This document shows positions 15,979-23,154 of a stretch of 46,250 nucleotides of DNA, piece by piece; position 1 is the first letter of the stretch; the number at the start of each line of letters is the position of its first letter. The notes under the pieces were generated by a model. It was not told where the DNA came from, ran no database searches, and saw only the letters and a program-made list of their open reading frames with translations. Source of the stretch: an uncultured Eubacteriales bacterium. GTDB lineage: Bacteria; Bacillota; Clostridia; Christensenellales; Christensenellaceae. Made by a program: the position numbers and the translations under genes. The DNA lies in NCBI GenBank assembly GCA_948468985.1, contig CAOKKG010000005.1, positions 1-46,250 of the forward strand. The letters run 5' to 3'.

Positions 15979-16006
15979 AAAAAACCTGCGAAACCGCAGG
16001 TTTTTT
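15979..16006. terminator. Bidirectional terminator between P1 and the converging membrane-protein gene
   Basis: AAAAAACCTGCG / CGCAGGTTTTTT, a 12-bp stem with a 4-base loop, A-run on one side and T-run on the other. The remaining bases of 15866-16070 show nothing else. Confidence 0.93.
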
Positions 16007-16070
16007 GATTTGCCTGAAATTGGTCCGGAAGTTCGCCCGAAACGGACGGCCGTACGGAGCGGCCGGAGGG

Positions 16071-16928
16071 TCAGGACACCCGGCGCTGCGCAGGCAGGGT
16101 CTTGGTGCTGCGCGCCTTGCCAAGCGCCTGCGCCTCGGCCCAGGCGTGTTCGGCGAACAGGATCTTTGCGAGCGCAACATAGGGCGTGTAGAAGAAATAG
16201 AAGAGGTATAGAATCGCCGTATAGAGGATGGACAGGGGCGCGGCGGAAAGCTCCAAAAGCGAGAGCGGCGGCAGTGCAAAGACGCCGGTTGTAAGCAGGG
16301 AATATCCCCCGCCCAAAAGCATCCACGCGCCAAGCGGCAGCAGGTACCAGAAGAACAAGGAGAAGTCAAAGCAGAGATGGTGCAGGATGTCGCCCCGCAT
16401 GGCGCGGCAGGAGAGTGAGACGACCTCGAGGGCGGAATGCCCCTCGTGCATGATAAACAGGTACTGCACGAGGAAGAAATAGGCGATGAGCGCCTCTTCC
16501 AGCACATAGAGCAGCACCTCGGCCGCGATTTTCCATGGCTCGGACGCGATGTGCGGGAGCAGCGCCTCCTCTAGCAAAAAGAGCAGCGCCTTGACCGCGC
16601 CGGTCGTGAGCGCGACGAGCAGGATGCAGCGCAGCATCGTCTTGGGGTCACGGTAGAAGCGGAACAGGCCGTCGGCCTTCATATGGTCATAGTGCTCCTC
16701 GTGGATGAGCATGTGCGTGACGCTGACGCCGAGCGGGATATAGAGGATGGACAGCGCCGCGTCCAGTAGCTTGTAGGGCAAGACGGGCAGCGAGCGGCAG
16801 CAGGCAAGTACGACCGCCTTTGCAAGGTAGAGCGCGAGGACGATGGAGAACAGCCGCCAGAGGTAGGCGCGGTCGCGGTGATAGATCTCGCGGGCGTGCC
16901 GCTTGACCGAAGCAAACAGGGAAAACAT
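16071..16928 (-). CDS. Integral membrane protein, DUF975-like
   Basis: A 285-residue protein with about six hydrophobic segments (for example LWRLFSIVLALYLAKAVVL, LLDAALSILYIPLGV, LIAYFFLVQYLFIM, FFWYLLPLGAWMLL, ILYTAILYLFYFFYTPYVALA, each under 22 residues). A basic N-terminus (SVKRHAREIYHRDRAYLWR) resembles the DUF975 family of uncharacterised Firmicutes membrane proteins. ATG 16928 is preferred because GAAGGTC lies 9 bases upstream; the 26 codons before it are read-through. No function can be assigned. Confidence 0.65.
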   Translation of the reverse strand: MFSLFASVKRHAREIYHRDRAYLWRLFSIVLALYLAKAVVLACCRSLPVLPYKLLDAALSILYIPLGVSVTHMLIHEEHYDHMKADGLFRFYRDPKTMLRCILLVALTTGAVKALLFLLEEALLPHIASEPWKIAAEVLLYVLEEALIAYFFLVQYLFIMHEGHSALEVVSLSCRAMRGDILHHLCFDFSLFFWYLLPLGAWMLLGGGYSLLTTGVFALPPLSLLELSAAPLSILYTAILYLFYFFYTPYVALAKILFAEHAWAEAQALGKARSTKTLPAQRRVS

Positions 16929-17116
16929 AGCGTGATAGACCTTCTTTAGAGAAAAATGGGCGCGGCAAGCTGCCGCGCGGAGAGCAGGGTGGAACAGAAA
17001 ATGCATGCGCCGCGCCGGAGGAGAGCTTCCATGCCCAAGCGGCGGAGGGCGCAGAACATGGCCCGTGGCCGGGGGAACCTTTTTTGCACACGCCGCTTAT
17101 GGGAGATGCCACCTAG

Positions 17117-17160
17117 GAAAGCCGCCCGGCGGGGACAACCGAAGCGAGCGGGCGGCTTTC
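17117..17160 (-). repeat. Inverted repeat downstream of the M42 peptidase gene
   Basis: GAAAGCCGCCCG (17117-17128) and CGGGCGGCTTTC (17149-17160) form a 12-bp perfect stem with a 20-base loop. There is no proper T-run, so it may be a 3'-protecting hairpin or a weak terminator. A second short repeat GCGCGGCA/TGCCGCGC is at 16960-16977. Confidence 0.6.
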
Positions 17161-17196
17161 GCACAGACAGATTGCCCCGGCGAGGCCGCCATGGGC

Positions 17197-18228
17197 TTAC
17201 CCGAGGTAGGCTTGCAGCAGGTGGAAGGTGTTTTGTACGCCGTCCACATGGCTGCGCTCATAGCCGTGCGACGCATAGACGCCCGGGCCGATCAGGCCGT
17301 GGCGCACATCGTGCCCCGCGCGCAGCGTCACTTCGACATCCGACCCGTAGTAGGGGTATACATCGATCGCATAGTCCACGCCCGCCTCGCGCGCCGCGCG
17401 CACGAGCGCGGTCGTGAGTTCATAGTGGTAGGGCCCGCCGGAGTCCTTGGCGCAGATGGAGACCTGCCGTTCGGTGCATTGCAGCCCCTTGCCGACGCAG
17501 CCCATGTCGACCGAGATTGCTTCGGTGACGCCCGACGGGACGGGGCCCGCCCCGCCGTGGCCGACTTCCTCATATACCGTGAAGTACAGGTACACGCGCC
17601 GCGCGGGCACGACGCCGTTTTGCTTCAGGTACCGCGCATAGCCGAGCAGGATGGCGGCGCTTAGCTTGTCGTCTAAAAAGCGGCTCTTGATATAGCCGGA
17701 GGAGGTGATAACCGAACGCGGGTCGAAGCAGACGACATCGCCCACATCGATGCCGAGCGCGCGGACCTCCGCCGCAGAGGAGACCGGCTCGTCCAGCACG
17801 ACTTCGCAGTTGTCAAAGCTGCGCAGCGTGTCGCCATACTTGCCGTTCACATGAATGGAGGCGTTTTCCAGCTGGAAGGTGCCCTCGTAGGTGTCGGAAA
17901 AGCGCGTGTGCACGCGCAGGTTTTCCGCCTCGGCATTGTTGGCGTTCATGCCGCCGATGGGCGTGACGCGCAGGCGGCCGTCCGACTTGATCTCGGCGAC
18001 GATCGCGCCCAGCGTGTCGATGTGCGCCTCCAACAGCACGGCGTCCTCGCTGTCGCGCCCGCCGAGGTCATAGAGCACGCCGCCCTTTTGCGTGCGCAGG
18101 GCGGGGATGCCGAGGTGTTCCGCCTCGGCAAGGAGGTAGTCGGATACCTCGCGGGTATAGCCCGAGGGGCTGTCGATCGCAAGCAGCGCCAGCGCCTGTT
18201 CCAATATGTATTGCAGATCGGTATTCAT
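17197..18228 (-). CDS. M42-family metallopeptidase (glutamyl aminopeptidase type)
   Basis: A 343-residue zinc aminopeptidase that trims peptides from the N-terminus, normally as a large cytosolic dodecamer. Di-zinc ligands and catalytic residues are visible: EAHIDTLG (His69, Asp71), FLDDKLSAA, the catalytic pair in YEEVGHGG, SVDMG, and ERSHVDGV near the C-terminus. GAAAGGA precedes ATG 18228. The open frame continues far upstream on this strand but is antisense to the next gene and has no other family sequence. It lies between the dehydrogenase paralogues without clear linkage. Confidence 0.93.
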   Translation of the reverse strand: MNTDLQYILEQALALLAIDSPSGYTREVSDYLLAEAEHLGIPALRTQKGGVLYDLGGRDSEDAVLLEAHIDTLGAIVAEIKSDGRLRVTPIGGMNANNAEAENLRVHTRFSDTYEGTFQLENASIHVNGKYGDTLRSFDNCEVVLDEPVSSAAEVRALGIDVGDVVCFDPRSVITSSGYIKSRFLDDKLSAAILLGYARYLKQNGVVPARRVYLYFTVYEEVGHGGAGPVPSGVTEAISVDMGCVGKGLQCTERQVSICAKDSGGPYHYELTTALVRAAREAGVDYAIDVYPYYGSDVEVTLRAGHDVRHGLIGPGVYASHGYERSHVDGVQNTFHLLQAYLG

Positions 18229-18312
18229 AGACAGATTCCTTTCGTGAACGCGAAATAAACTATCGTTATCATAGCATATGTAAATATTTCTTGCCATAGG
18301 AAGTTGTAACGG

Positions 18313-18341
18313 TTTACAAACGCGGGTGCGGCTCGTATAAT
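18313..18341 (+). promoter_or_regulatory. Promoter of the Pro/Ala-tailed membrane protein gene
   Basis: TTTACA (18313-18318), 17-base spacer, TATAAT (18336-18341). Confidence 0.82.
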
Positions 18342-18381
18342 TGAGGCGAATGAAATCATTTTGAAAGAAAGGTTTGCTTCT

Positions 18382-19140
18382 ATGGAACAAGTGAATTTGC
18401 GGGCGAAATATGACGCGCAGTACGCGAGTGCGCGCGCCAACCTCGGCGCGGTCGTGCTTTTGAGCCTCGTCAATGTCGGGCTCATGGTGCTGGATGCAGG
18501 AGTGAGCTTCCTGTTTTCGGCGGTGCTGCCGCAGGTGGCGATCAACTATGGATGGTACTTGGACGCATGGCTCGGCGGGTCGACCTATACGATCATCGCG
18601 TATGCGATTTCGGCCCTGTGGATCGGGGCGTTCGCGCTGTGCTACTACCTGTCCAAAAAGCATCCGGGCTGTATGACGGCGGCGCTTGTGCTGTTCTGCC
18701 TGGACTGCCTGGTGCTCGTATACTGGATCTATCTCGGGTTCATGATGGAGGATGTGTTGGACATCGTGTTCCATGCGTGGATCCTCTACTATCTGATTCG
18801 CGGCGTCGTGGCGGCGCGCAAGCGCAAGACGCTGCCGGAAGCGCCCGTTCCGCCCGCTCCGGGTGCGCCGATGCCGAACATGAACGCGGCTCCTGTGCAG
18901 CCGGGCATGCAGTTCACCGCGCCGATGCAGAACGCGGCGCCCGTGCAGAACGCCGCGCCGGTGCAGCCTGTGGAACCCGTACAGCCGGTTACGCAGCCGG
19001 CGGTCGAAGCGAGACCCGTCGAGACCGCTCAGCCCGCCGAAACGGCACAGCCCGAGGCTGCGCCTGCCGAAAGCGCCGCGCCGGAACGGGAACCGAACTT
19101 CGGCCCGCAGCCGCCGATGGGCCCGGCCTCGATGGAATGA
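18382..19140 (+). CDS. Membrane protein with a Pro/Ala/Gln-rich repetitive tail
   Basis: A 252-residue protein not recognised as any family. Residues about 20-150 hold four hydrophobic helices (AVVLLSLVNVGLMVLDA, IIAYAISALWIGAFALCYYL, MTAALVLFCLDCLVLVYWIY, VLDIVFHAWILYYLI). The last 100 residues are a low-complexity tail rich in Pro, Ala, Gln and Glu with NAAPVQ repeats and later acidic TAQPAE/APAES units. Such tails often span the cell wall or act as flexible linkers. GAAAGG lies 9 bases ahead of ATG 18382. Own promoter and terminator. Confidence 0.8.
   Translation: MEQVNLRAKYDAQYASARANLGAVVLLSLVNVGLMVLDAGVSFLFSAVLPQVAINYGWYLDAWLGGSTYTIIAYAISALWIGAFALCYYLSKKHPGCMTAALVLFCLDCLVLVYWIYLGFMMEDVLDIVFHAWILYYLIRGVVAARKRKTLPEAPVPPAPGAPMPNMNAAPVQPGMQFTAPMQNAAPVQNAAPVQPVEPVQPVTQPAVEARPVETAQPAETAQPEAAPAESAAPEREPNFGPQPPMGPASME
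18928..18963 (+). repeat. Coding tandem repeat, 2 x 18 bases
   Basis: CAGAACGCGGCGCCCGTG followed by CAGAACGCCGCGCCGGTG. It codes for QNAAPV twice in the tail of the membrane protein; a third diverged copy (NAAPVQ) lies just upstream. Slippage here could vary tail length. Confidence 0.85.
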
Positions 19141-19155
19141 GGAAATAGGCGACAA

Positions 19156-19192
19156 AAAAACGCCCTCTCCCGCATATAGGAGGGGCGTTTTT
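19156..19192. terminator. Bidirectional terminator between the tail-repeat protein and the lipoprotein gene
   Basis: AAAAACGCCC(T)CTCC pairs with GGAGGGGCGTTTTT around a short loop, with A- and T-runs on the two sides, between converging genes. Confidence 0.88.
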
Positions 19193-19197
19193 GTTAG

Positions 19198-19671
19198 TTA
19201 GGAGACCTCGACAAAGGCGTAGACCGCGTGGCCGTCCGCATAGCTGACATATAGGGTATAGAGATAGTACCGGCCGTCGCCGCGCAGCGCGATGCGGCCG
19301 TTTTGCAGCGGCACCTGTTCGCGCTGTTCCGGGCTGCCGACCGGCCAGCGGACGACTGTGCAGGAAAGCGCCTGCTCGGGCAGGCTGAGCGCGAGCGAGC
19401 CGTTCGAATGCGAGGCGGAGACCCGCGGCAGCGCTTTTACTTCAAGCTGCGGCAGGGAGGTATCGAGCGGGGTGGCGCCAGTGGGGGCGGAGGCGGAAAG
19501 CGCGGCGAAGAGCAGCCGGGCATAGCCCTGGTATTCGACCTGTAACCCGAGCGGGTGCGATTCCGCAAAGGAAACCGGGGCGCTTGGGGCGGCGGGACGC
19601 CGGGCACAGCCGGGTGCGGCCAACAGGCAGAACAGCAGTGAGATGAGAAACGAAAAAATACGCCTGCGCAT
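19198..19671 (-). CDS. Putative lipoprotein of unknown function
   Basis: A 157-residue protein with a lipoprotein signal peptide: positive MRRR, hydrophobic IFSFLISLLFCLLAA, and the lipobox-like APGC with the Cys at about residue 22. The Pro at -2 makes the lipobox atypical. The mature part is short, probably beta-rich (GRIALRGDGRYYLYTLYVSYADGHAVYAFVEVS at the end, read in parts), with no recognised family. It diverges from paralogue P2; the two starts are 92 bases apart, so their control regions are shared. Confidence 0.7.
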   Translation of the reverse strand: MRRRIFSFLISLLFCLLAAPGCARRPAAPSAPVSFAESHPLGLQVEYQGYARLLFAALSASAPTGATPLDTSLPQLEVKALPRVSASHSNGSLALSLPEQALSCTVVRWPVGSPEQREQVPLQNGRIALRGDGRYYLYTLYVSYADGHAVYAFVEVS

Positions 19672-19718
19672 GAATGAAACTCCTGGAAATGGGACTAGGT
19701 TTCGAAGTGCCTTTATTG

Positions 19719-19724
19719 TATAAT
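19719..19724 (+). promoter_or_regulatory. -10 element of dehydrogenase paralogue P2
   Basis: TATAAT 40 bases before the P2 start; no good -35 match at 16-18 bases, so it may need an activator. Confidence 0.5.
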
Positions 19725-19763
19725 AAACAGGAGAGAAATTTCAATCCAAAAGAAGGGGATATG

Positions 19764-20975
19764 ATGGAAAAAAAGGAAGTTGTCATCGCTGGGGCGGGCA
19801 AGATCGGCCGCGGATACCTGGCAGAGCTATTTCGGGAAGGTGGGTATCACCTGACATTTCTGGTGCATAACCCGGAAGTGACGCATGAACTCAACCGGCG
19901 CGGGAGCTATCTGATCTTCCGCGGGAGCAAGGACGAGCAGAGCGTGGAGGAAGTGAAGATCGATCACTATACGGCATTGTGTACGGTTACGCAGCAGGAG
20001 GAATGCGTGGCGGCGATGTGCCGGACGCCGTATGTGATGCTGCCGGTCTATCCGGCGGCGTGCGCCGACCTCGGAAGATTGCTGGCGCAGGCCATCAACC
20101 GCCGGGCGCGGGAGGGCGCGGGCGTGTTGGATATCTACCTGTGCGTCAACTTTTTGCAGGCGACCAAGCTGCTGCGCGCCTGCATCGAACCGCACCTGGA
20201 ACCGGCGGCAGAGGCATACTACCGCGAAAAGGTGGGCGTCATCGAAACGCTGGTCGGGCGGCTGTGCGTGGAACCGACGGCGGAAATGAAAGCACGCGAC
20301 CCCCTGTCCATCTCGGCCGGGTATGGATCGGCGCTTCGGGCGGACGCCGACGCCGTGAAGGGCGAGGTGCCCCCGGGCGTGCGCATCGAGCTTCAGGATC
20401 GCCTGCCTGCGCGCTTTACCTATAAGATCTGGACGACCAACATGCGGCATTTTGGGCTGTCACTATATGGCGACTACCTCGGTTACACCTATGTCCGCGA
20501 GGCGGCGGTGGACCCGTATGTGCAGAAGTGCGTGCGCGAACAGGCATACGACGAGGCGGTGCTCGGCGTGGCGGAGGCATACGGCCTCTCGGCCGAGGAG
20601 GTGCGCCGCGACTTCGGCGGAGATCCTTGGCCGACCTGGGCAAATCCGGCTTCGAACGACGGCTTTGCCCGCGTGGTGGCGGATATGCGGCGCAAGCTGT
20701 CCCGCGACGACCGGGTCATCGGCCCGGCGATGGCCTGCCTGGAGAGTGGGCATATCCCCTTCTTTTTGGCGAGCGTCGCCGCCCTGGCCATGATCTATGA
20801 CAACGAGGAGGACGCCTCTTGCCGCGAGCTGCACGAGGTGCTGGACCGGGAAGGCGTGTTCGGCGTGCTGCGCGAATTTTCCGGGCTGAACGAAGAAGTC
20901 CCGCGGGAACGGCAGCTCATGGAGCTCATCCAGGCGCAGTACATTTCCCTGCTGTATAGACCAAAGCAGGCATAA
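19764..20975 (+). CDS. MtlD-family polyol-phosphate dehydrogenase paralogue P2
   Basis: A 403-residue homologue of P1. The Rossmann motif GAGKIGRG lies at residues 10-17, LQDR at 210-213, and the intact catalytic triad is Lys221, Asn226 and His229 (KIWTTNMRH). The core RKLSRDDRVIGPAMAC follows. It is diverged from P1 and P3, for example TVTQQEE where they have TQTQYD/E, and it lacks their MLAEDPL segment, having MKARDPLSIS instead. The second ATG (19764) suits the AGAAGGGG ribosome site better than the first (19761). A terminator follows. Substrate unknown. Confidence 0.8.
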   Translation: MEKKEVVIAGAGKIGRGYLAELFREGGYHLTFLVHNPEVTHELNRRGSYLIFRGSKDEQSVEEVKIDHYTALCTVTQQEECVAAMCRTPYVMLPVYPAACADLGRLLAQAINRRAREGAGVLDIYLCVNFLQATKLLRACIEPHLEPAAEAYYREKVGVIETLVGRLCVEPTAEMKARDPLSISAGYGSALRADADAVKGEVPPGVRIELQDRLPARFTYKIWTTNMRHFGLSLYGDYLGYTYVREAAVDPYVQKCVREQAYDEAVLGVAEAYGLSAEEVRRDFGGDPWPTWANPASNDGFARVVADMRRKLSRDDRVIGPAMACLESGHIPFFLASVAALAMIYDNEEDASCRELHEVLDREGVFGVLREFSGLNEEVPRERQLMELIQAQYISLLYRPKQA

Positions 20976-20997
20976 GTGCAGCATAAAGTTGCATATA

Positions 20998-21026
20998 AGA
21001 CATCGGGATTTCCGGTGTCTTTTTTA
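20998..21026 (+). terminator. Terminator of P2
   Basis: AGACATCGG / CCGGTGTCT (one G-T pair) with a 5-base loop, then TTTTTT. Confidence 0.88.
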
Positions 21027-21067
21027 TGTGGCGCAGAGTAGAGCTTGCATAAATTTAATAGACGGCC

Positions 21068-21096
21068 TTGCGCGGATGCGAAAATCCCGCTACAAT
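21068..21096 (+). promoter_or_regulatory. Promoter of dehydrogenase paralogue P3
   Basis: TTGCGC (21068-21073), 17-base spacer, TACAAT (21091-21096). Confidence 0.68.
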
Positions 21097-21138
21097 AGAG
21101 AAGAGATTGGAAAGAATGCCAAAGGAGGAAGAGGAACA

Positions 21139-22377
21139 ATGGCAAACAAACAAGTGGTTTTGATCGGCGCGGGCAAGATCGGCCGGGGCTATATGGCCGA
21201 CCTATTTTCGCGCGCGGGGTATGCGCTTACCTTTTTGGAGTATTCCCCGGAGCTGGTGGAAAAGCTGAACGAACAGGGCAGCTATACCGTTTTTATGCTC
21301 TCGCGGCAGACGGGCGAGCACAGCAAGTTCCGCATCGGCGGGTACCGGGCATTTTGCACGCAGACGCAGTATGAACAGTGCCTGGAGGCGCTGGCCGAGA
21401 CAAACTATGCAACGGTGCATGTATACCCCGGCGCGTGCGAATCCATCGGGCATATGCTGGGCGATGCCATCCGCCTGCGGCGGGAGCGCGGCAACGAGCA
21501 GCCGCTCGACATCCTGACCTGTGTGAATTTCCAGGCTCCGGCCGAGATTTTGCGCGGCTATGCGCTGGAGCGCCTTCCCTCGGCGGAGGACAAAGCCTTT
21601 TTGGACGCGCATGTGGGGTTTGTGGAAACGCTCATCTTCCGCAACGGGGGCATTCCGACGCCTGAGATGCTGGCAGAGGATCCGCTCTGCGTGTCCGTGT
21701 CGGACAATACGCACTGGCCGGTGGACCGGGATGCTTTCCGGGGACAGCCGCCGGAGGGGATCGAGATGGACCTGCAGGACAACTTTGCCGCGCGGCTGTG
21801 CTATAAGGTCTGGGCGGGCAACATGACCCACTGCGGGCAGGCCTTCTATGGACGGATGTACGGCTATACCTATGCCTATGAGGCGGCGCTGAACCCGTAT
21901 ATCTTCAAAAATAACGCGCTCGCCAAGCGGGAGGCGTCCTTTGGCATCTGCACGGAATACCACGCGCCGCAGGAGCTGCTGGACAGCAGCATGAATTCCA
22001 AGCCCAAGCGCTTTGACCCGGCGGCGGTCAACACCGAGGAAAAGGACACCCTAAACCGCATCGGGGCAGACCCGATCCGCAAGCTGCGGCGCAACGACCG
22101 CTTTATTGGCCCGGCGATCCTGGCGATGAAGCATGGGCGGCTGCCCTATTTCCTGGCGCGCGGCGCGGCGGCGGGGTTCTATTTTACAAATCCGGACGAC
22201 GCGGCGGCGGTGGAGATCCAAGCGTTTGTGCGGGAGCACGGCATCGAGGCGGCAGTGGAAAAGTATTGCCAGCTCGACCTCTCGGATGAGAAGGAGAACC
22301 TGCTGTACCAGCTGATCGTAGCCAACTATTACGACCTAAGCCAGCAGGACCCGATGGATCTGCCGTATATGCAGTGA
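21139..22377 (+). CDS. MtlD-family polyol-phosphate dehydrogenase paralogue P3
   Basis: A 412-residue homologue of P1. GAGKIGRG lies at residues 10-17, LQDN at 212-215, and the intact triad is Lys223, Asn228 and His231 (KVWAGNMTH). The MLAEDPLCVSVSDN segment matches the DPLxVTVE block of true MtlD. P1 and P3 share the blocks CTQTQY, MLAEDPL, RVPYFLARGAA/RLPYFLARGAA and YTYI/YTYA, so they look closest to each other. AAAGGAGG lies upstream of ATG 21139. Own promoter and terminator. Confidence 0.82.
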   Translation: MANKQVVLIGAGKIGRGYMADLFSRAGYALTFLEYSPELVEKLNEQGSYTVFMLSRQTGEHSKFRIGGYRAFCTQTQYEQCLEALAETNYATVHVYPGACESIGHMLGDAIRLRRERGNEQPLDILTCVNFQAPAEILRGYALERLPSAEDKAFLDAHVGFVETLIFRNGGIPTPEMLAEDPLCVSVSDNTHWPVDRDAFRGQPPEGIEMDLQDNFAARLCYKVWAGNMTHCGQAFYGRMYGYTYAYEAALNPYIFKNNALAKREASFGICTEYHAPQELLDSSMNSKPKRFDPAAVNTEEKDTLNRIGADPIRKLRRNDRFIGPAILAMKHGRLPYFLARGAAAGFYFTNPDDAAAVEIQAFVREHGIEAAVEKYCQLDLSDEKENLLYQLIVANYYDLSQQDPMDLPYMQ

Positions 22378-22381
22378 AAAC

Positions 22382-22418
22382 AACCTGTGGCGGGCGTGGC
22401 TCGCCACAGGTTTTTTTG
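22382..22418 (+). terminator. Terminator of P3
   Basis: AACCTGTGGCG / CGCCACAGGTT, an 11-bp stem with a 9-base loop, then seven T. Confidence 0.93.
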
Positions 22419-22478
22419 TGGAAAAAACGGTTTGCCCGCGCGCAGTGCGGGCGACAATCAAGATAGAGGAGGGGCGCG

Positions 22479-23138
22479 ATGAGCTTACTCAAGTTGGATT
22501 ACTGCGGGAAGAAGTTTTCGCGGGGCAATACGGTCATCGGGGCGGTGCAGCCGACGGCGGCGGCCTTTGACGAGGGCGTGCATGTAATCTATGGCAAGGG
22601 CGGCGCGGGCAAATCCACGCTGTTGCACATGATGGCGGGGATAGAGCCGCCGAGCGATGGGAAGGTCTATTTCGACGGGGCGTCCGTATACGACGACCTC
22701 GATCTGCCGGAACTGTACCGCAGGGATTTTGCGTTTTTGTATGCGGAGGACAACCTTGTCCCGGAATTCAATGTGCGCGACAACATCCGCCTGCCCTTGC
22801 AGTTCCAGCGTGAAAGAGGCGACGGCAGCCTCGAAAAGCTCACAGAGGAACTAAATCTTATGGGGATGCTCACCATGCGGCCGCAGTCGCTTTCGGAGGA
22901 GCAGCAGCTGCGCGCTGCAATCGCGATGGCGCTCATCCGGCGGCCGCGCATCGTGTTTGCAGACGACATCACGGCGCACCTGCACACGGACGAAGCGGCG
23001 GCGATAGCCAAATTGCTCGTGCGGCAGTGCCGTGCGGCGGGGGCGATGCTCATCTGGGCGACGGCGGACGAGGCGATGACAGCCTTTTCCGATCAGGCAT
23101 ACACCATGACGGACGGTCGCCTTGCGCCGCGCGCGTGA
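22479..23138 (+). CDS. ABC-type ATPase with degenerate catalytic motifs
   Basis: A 219-residue ATPase of the MacB/LolD-type size class. Walker A GKGGAGKST is intact at residues 39-47. Other motifs are altered. The Q-loop region reads YAEDNLVPEF without the usual Gln, the signature LSGGQ is LSEEQ, Walker B ends ADD instead of ADE (catalytic Glu to Asp), the D-loop reads AHLH instead of xxLD, and the H-loop reads TAD where THD is expected. It therefore may bind but hydrolyse ATP poorly. It is paired with the following FtsX-like permease 16 bases downstream. Substrate unknown. Confidence 0.85.
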   Translation: MSLLKLDYCGKKFSRGNTVIGAVQPTAAAFDEGVHVIYGKGGAGKSTLLHMMAGIEPPSDGKVYFDGASVYDDLDLPELYRRDFAFLYAEDNLVPEFNVRDNIRLPLQFQRERGDGSLEKLTEELNLMGMLTMRPQSLSEEQQLRAAIAMALIRRPRIVFADDITAHLHTDEAAAIAKLLVRQCRAAGAMLIWATADEAMTAFSDQAYTMTDGRLAPRA

Positions 23139-23154
23139 GGCAAGGGGAGGGGAT

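Noticed and set aside
18891..19080. Short repeats considered as a CRISPR or intergenic repeat array
   Set aside because: The units are in frame within a coding region and code for NAAPVQ; there are no spacers.
18229..19155. Long upstream extension of the M42 peptidase frame
   Set aside because: It is antisense to the membrane protein at 18382; the family N-terminus and ribosome site are at 18228.
14630..22377. Calling P1-P3 mannitol-1-phosphate 5-dehydrogenase outright (mtlD)
   Set aside because: Family and catalytic triad fit, but there are no mtlA/mtlF or other mannitol genes, lengths differ and four paralogues exist, so only family level is supported.
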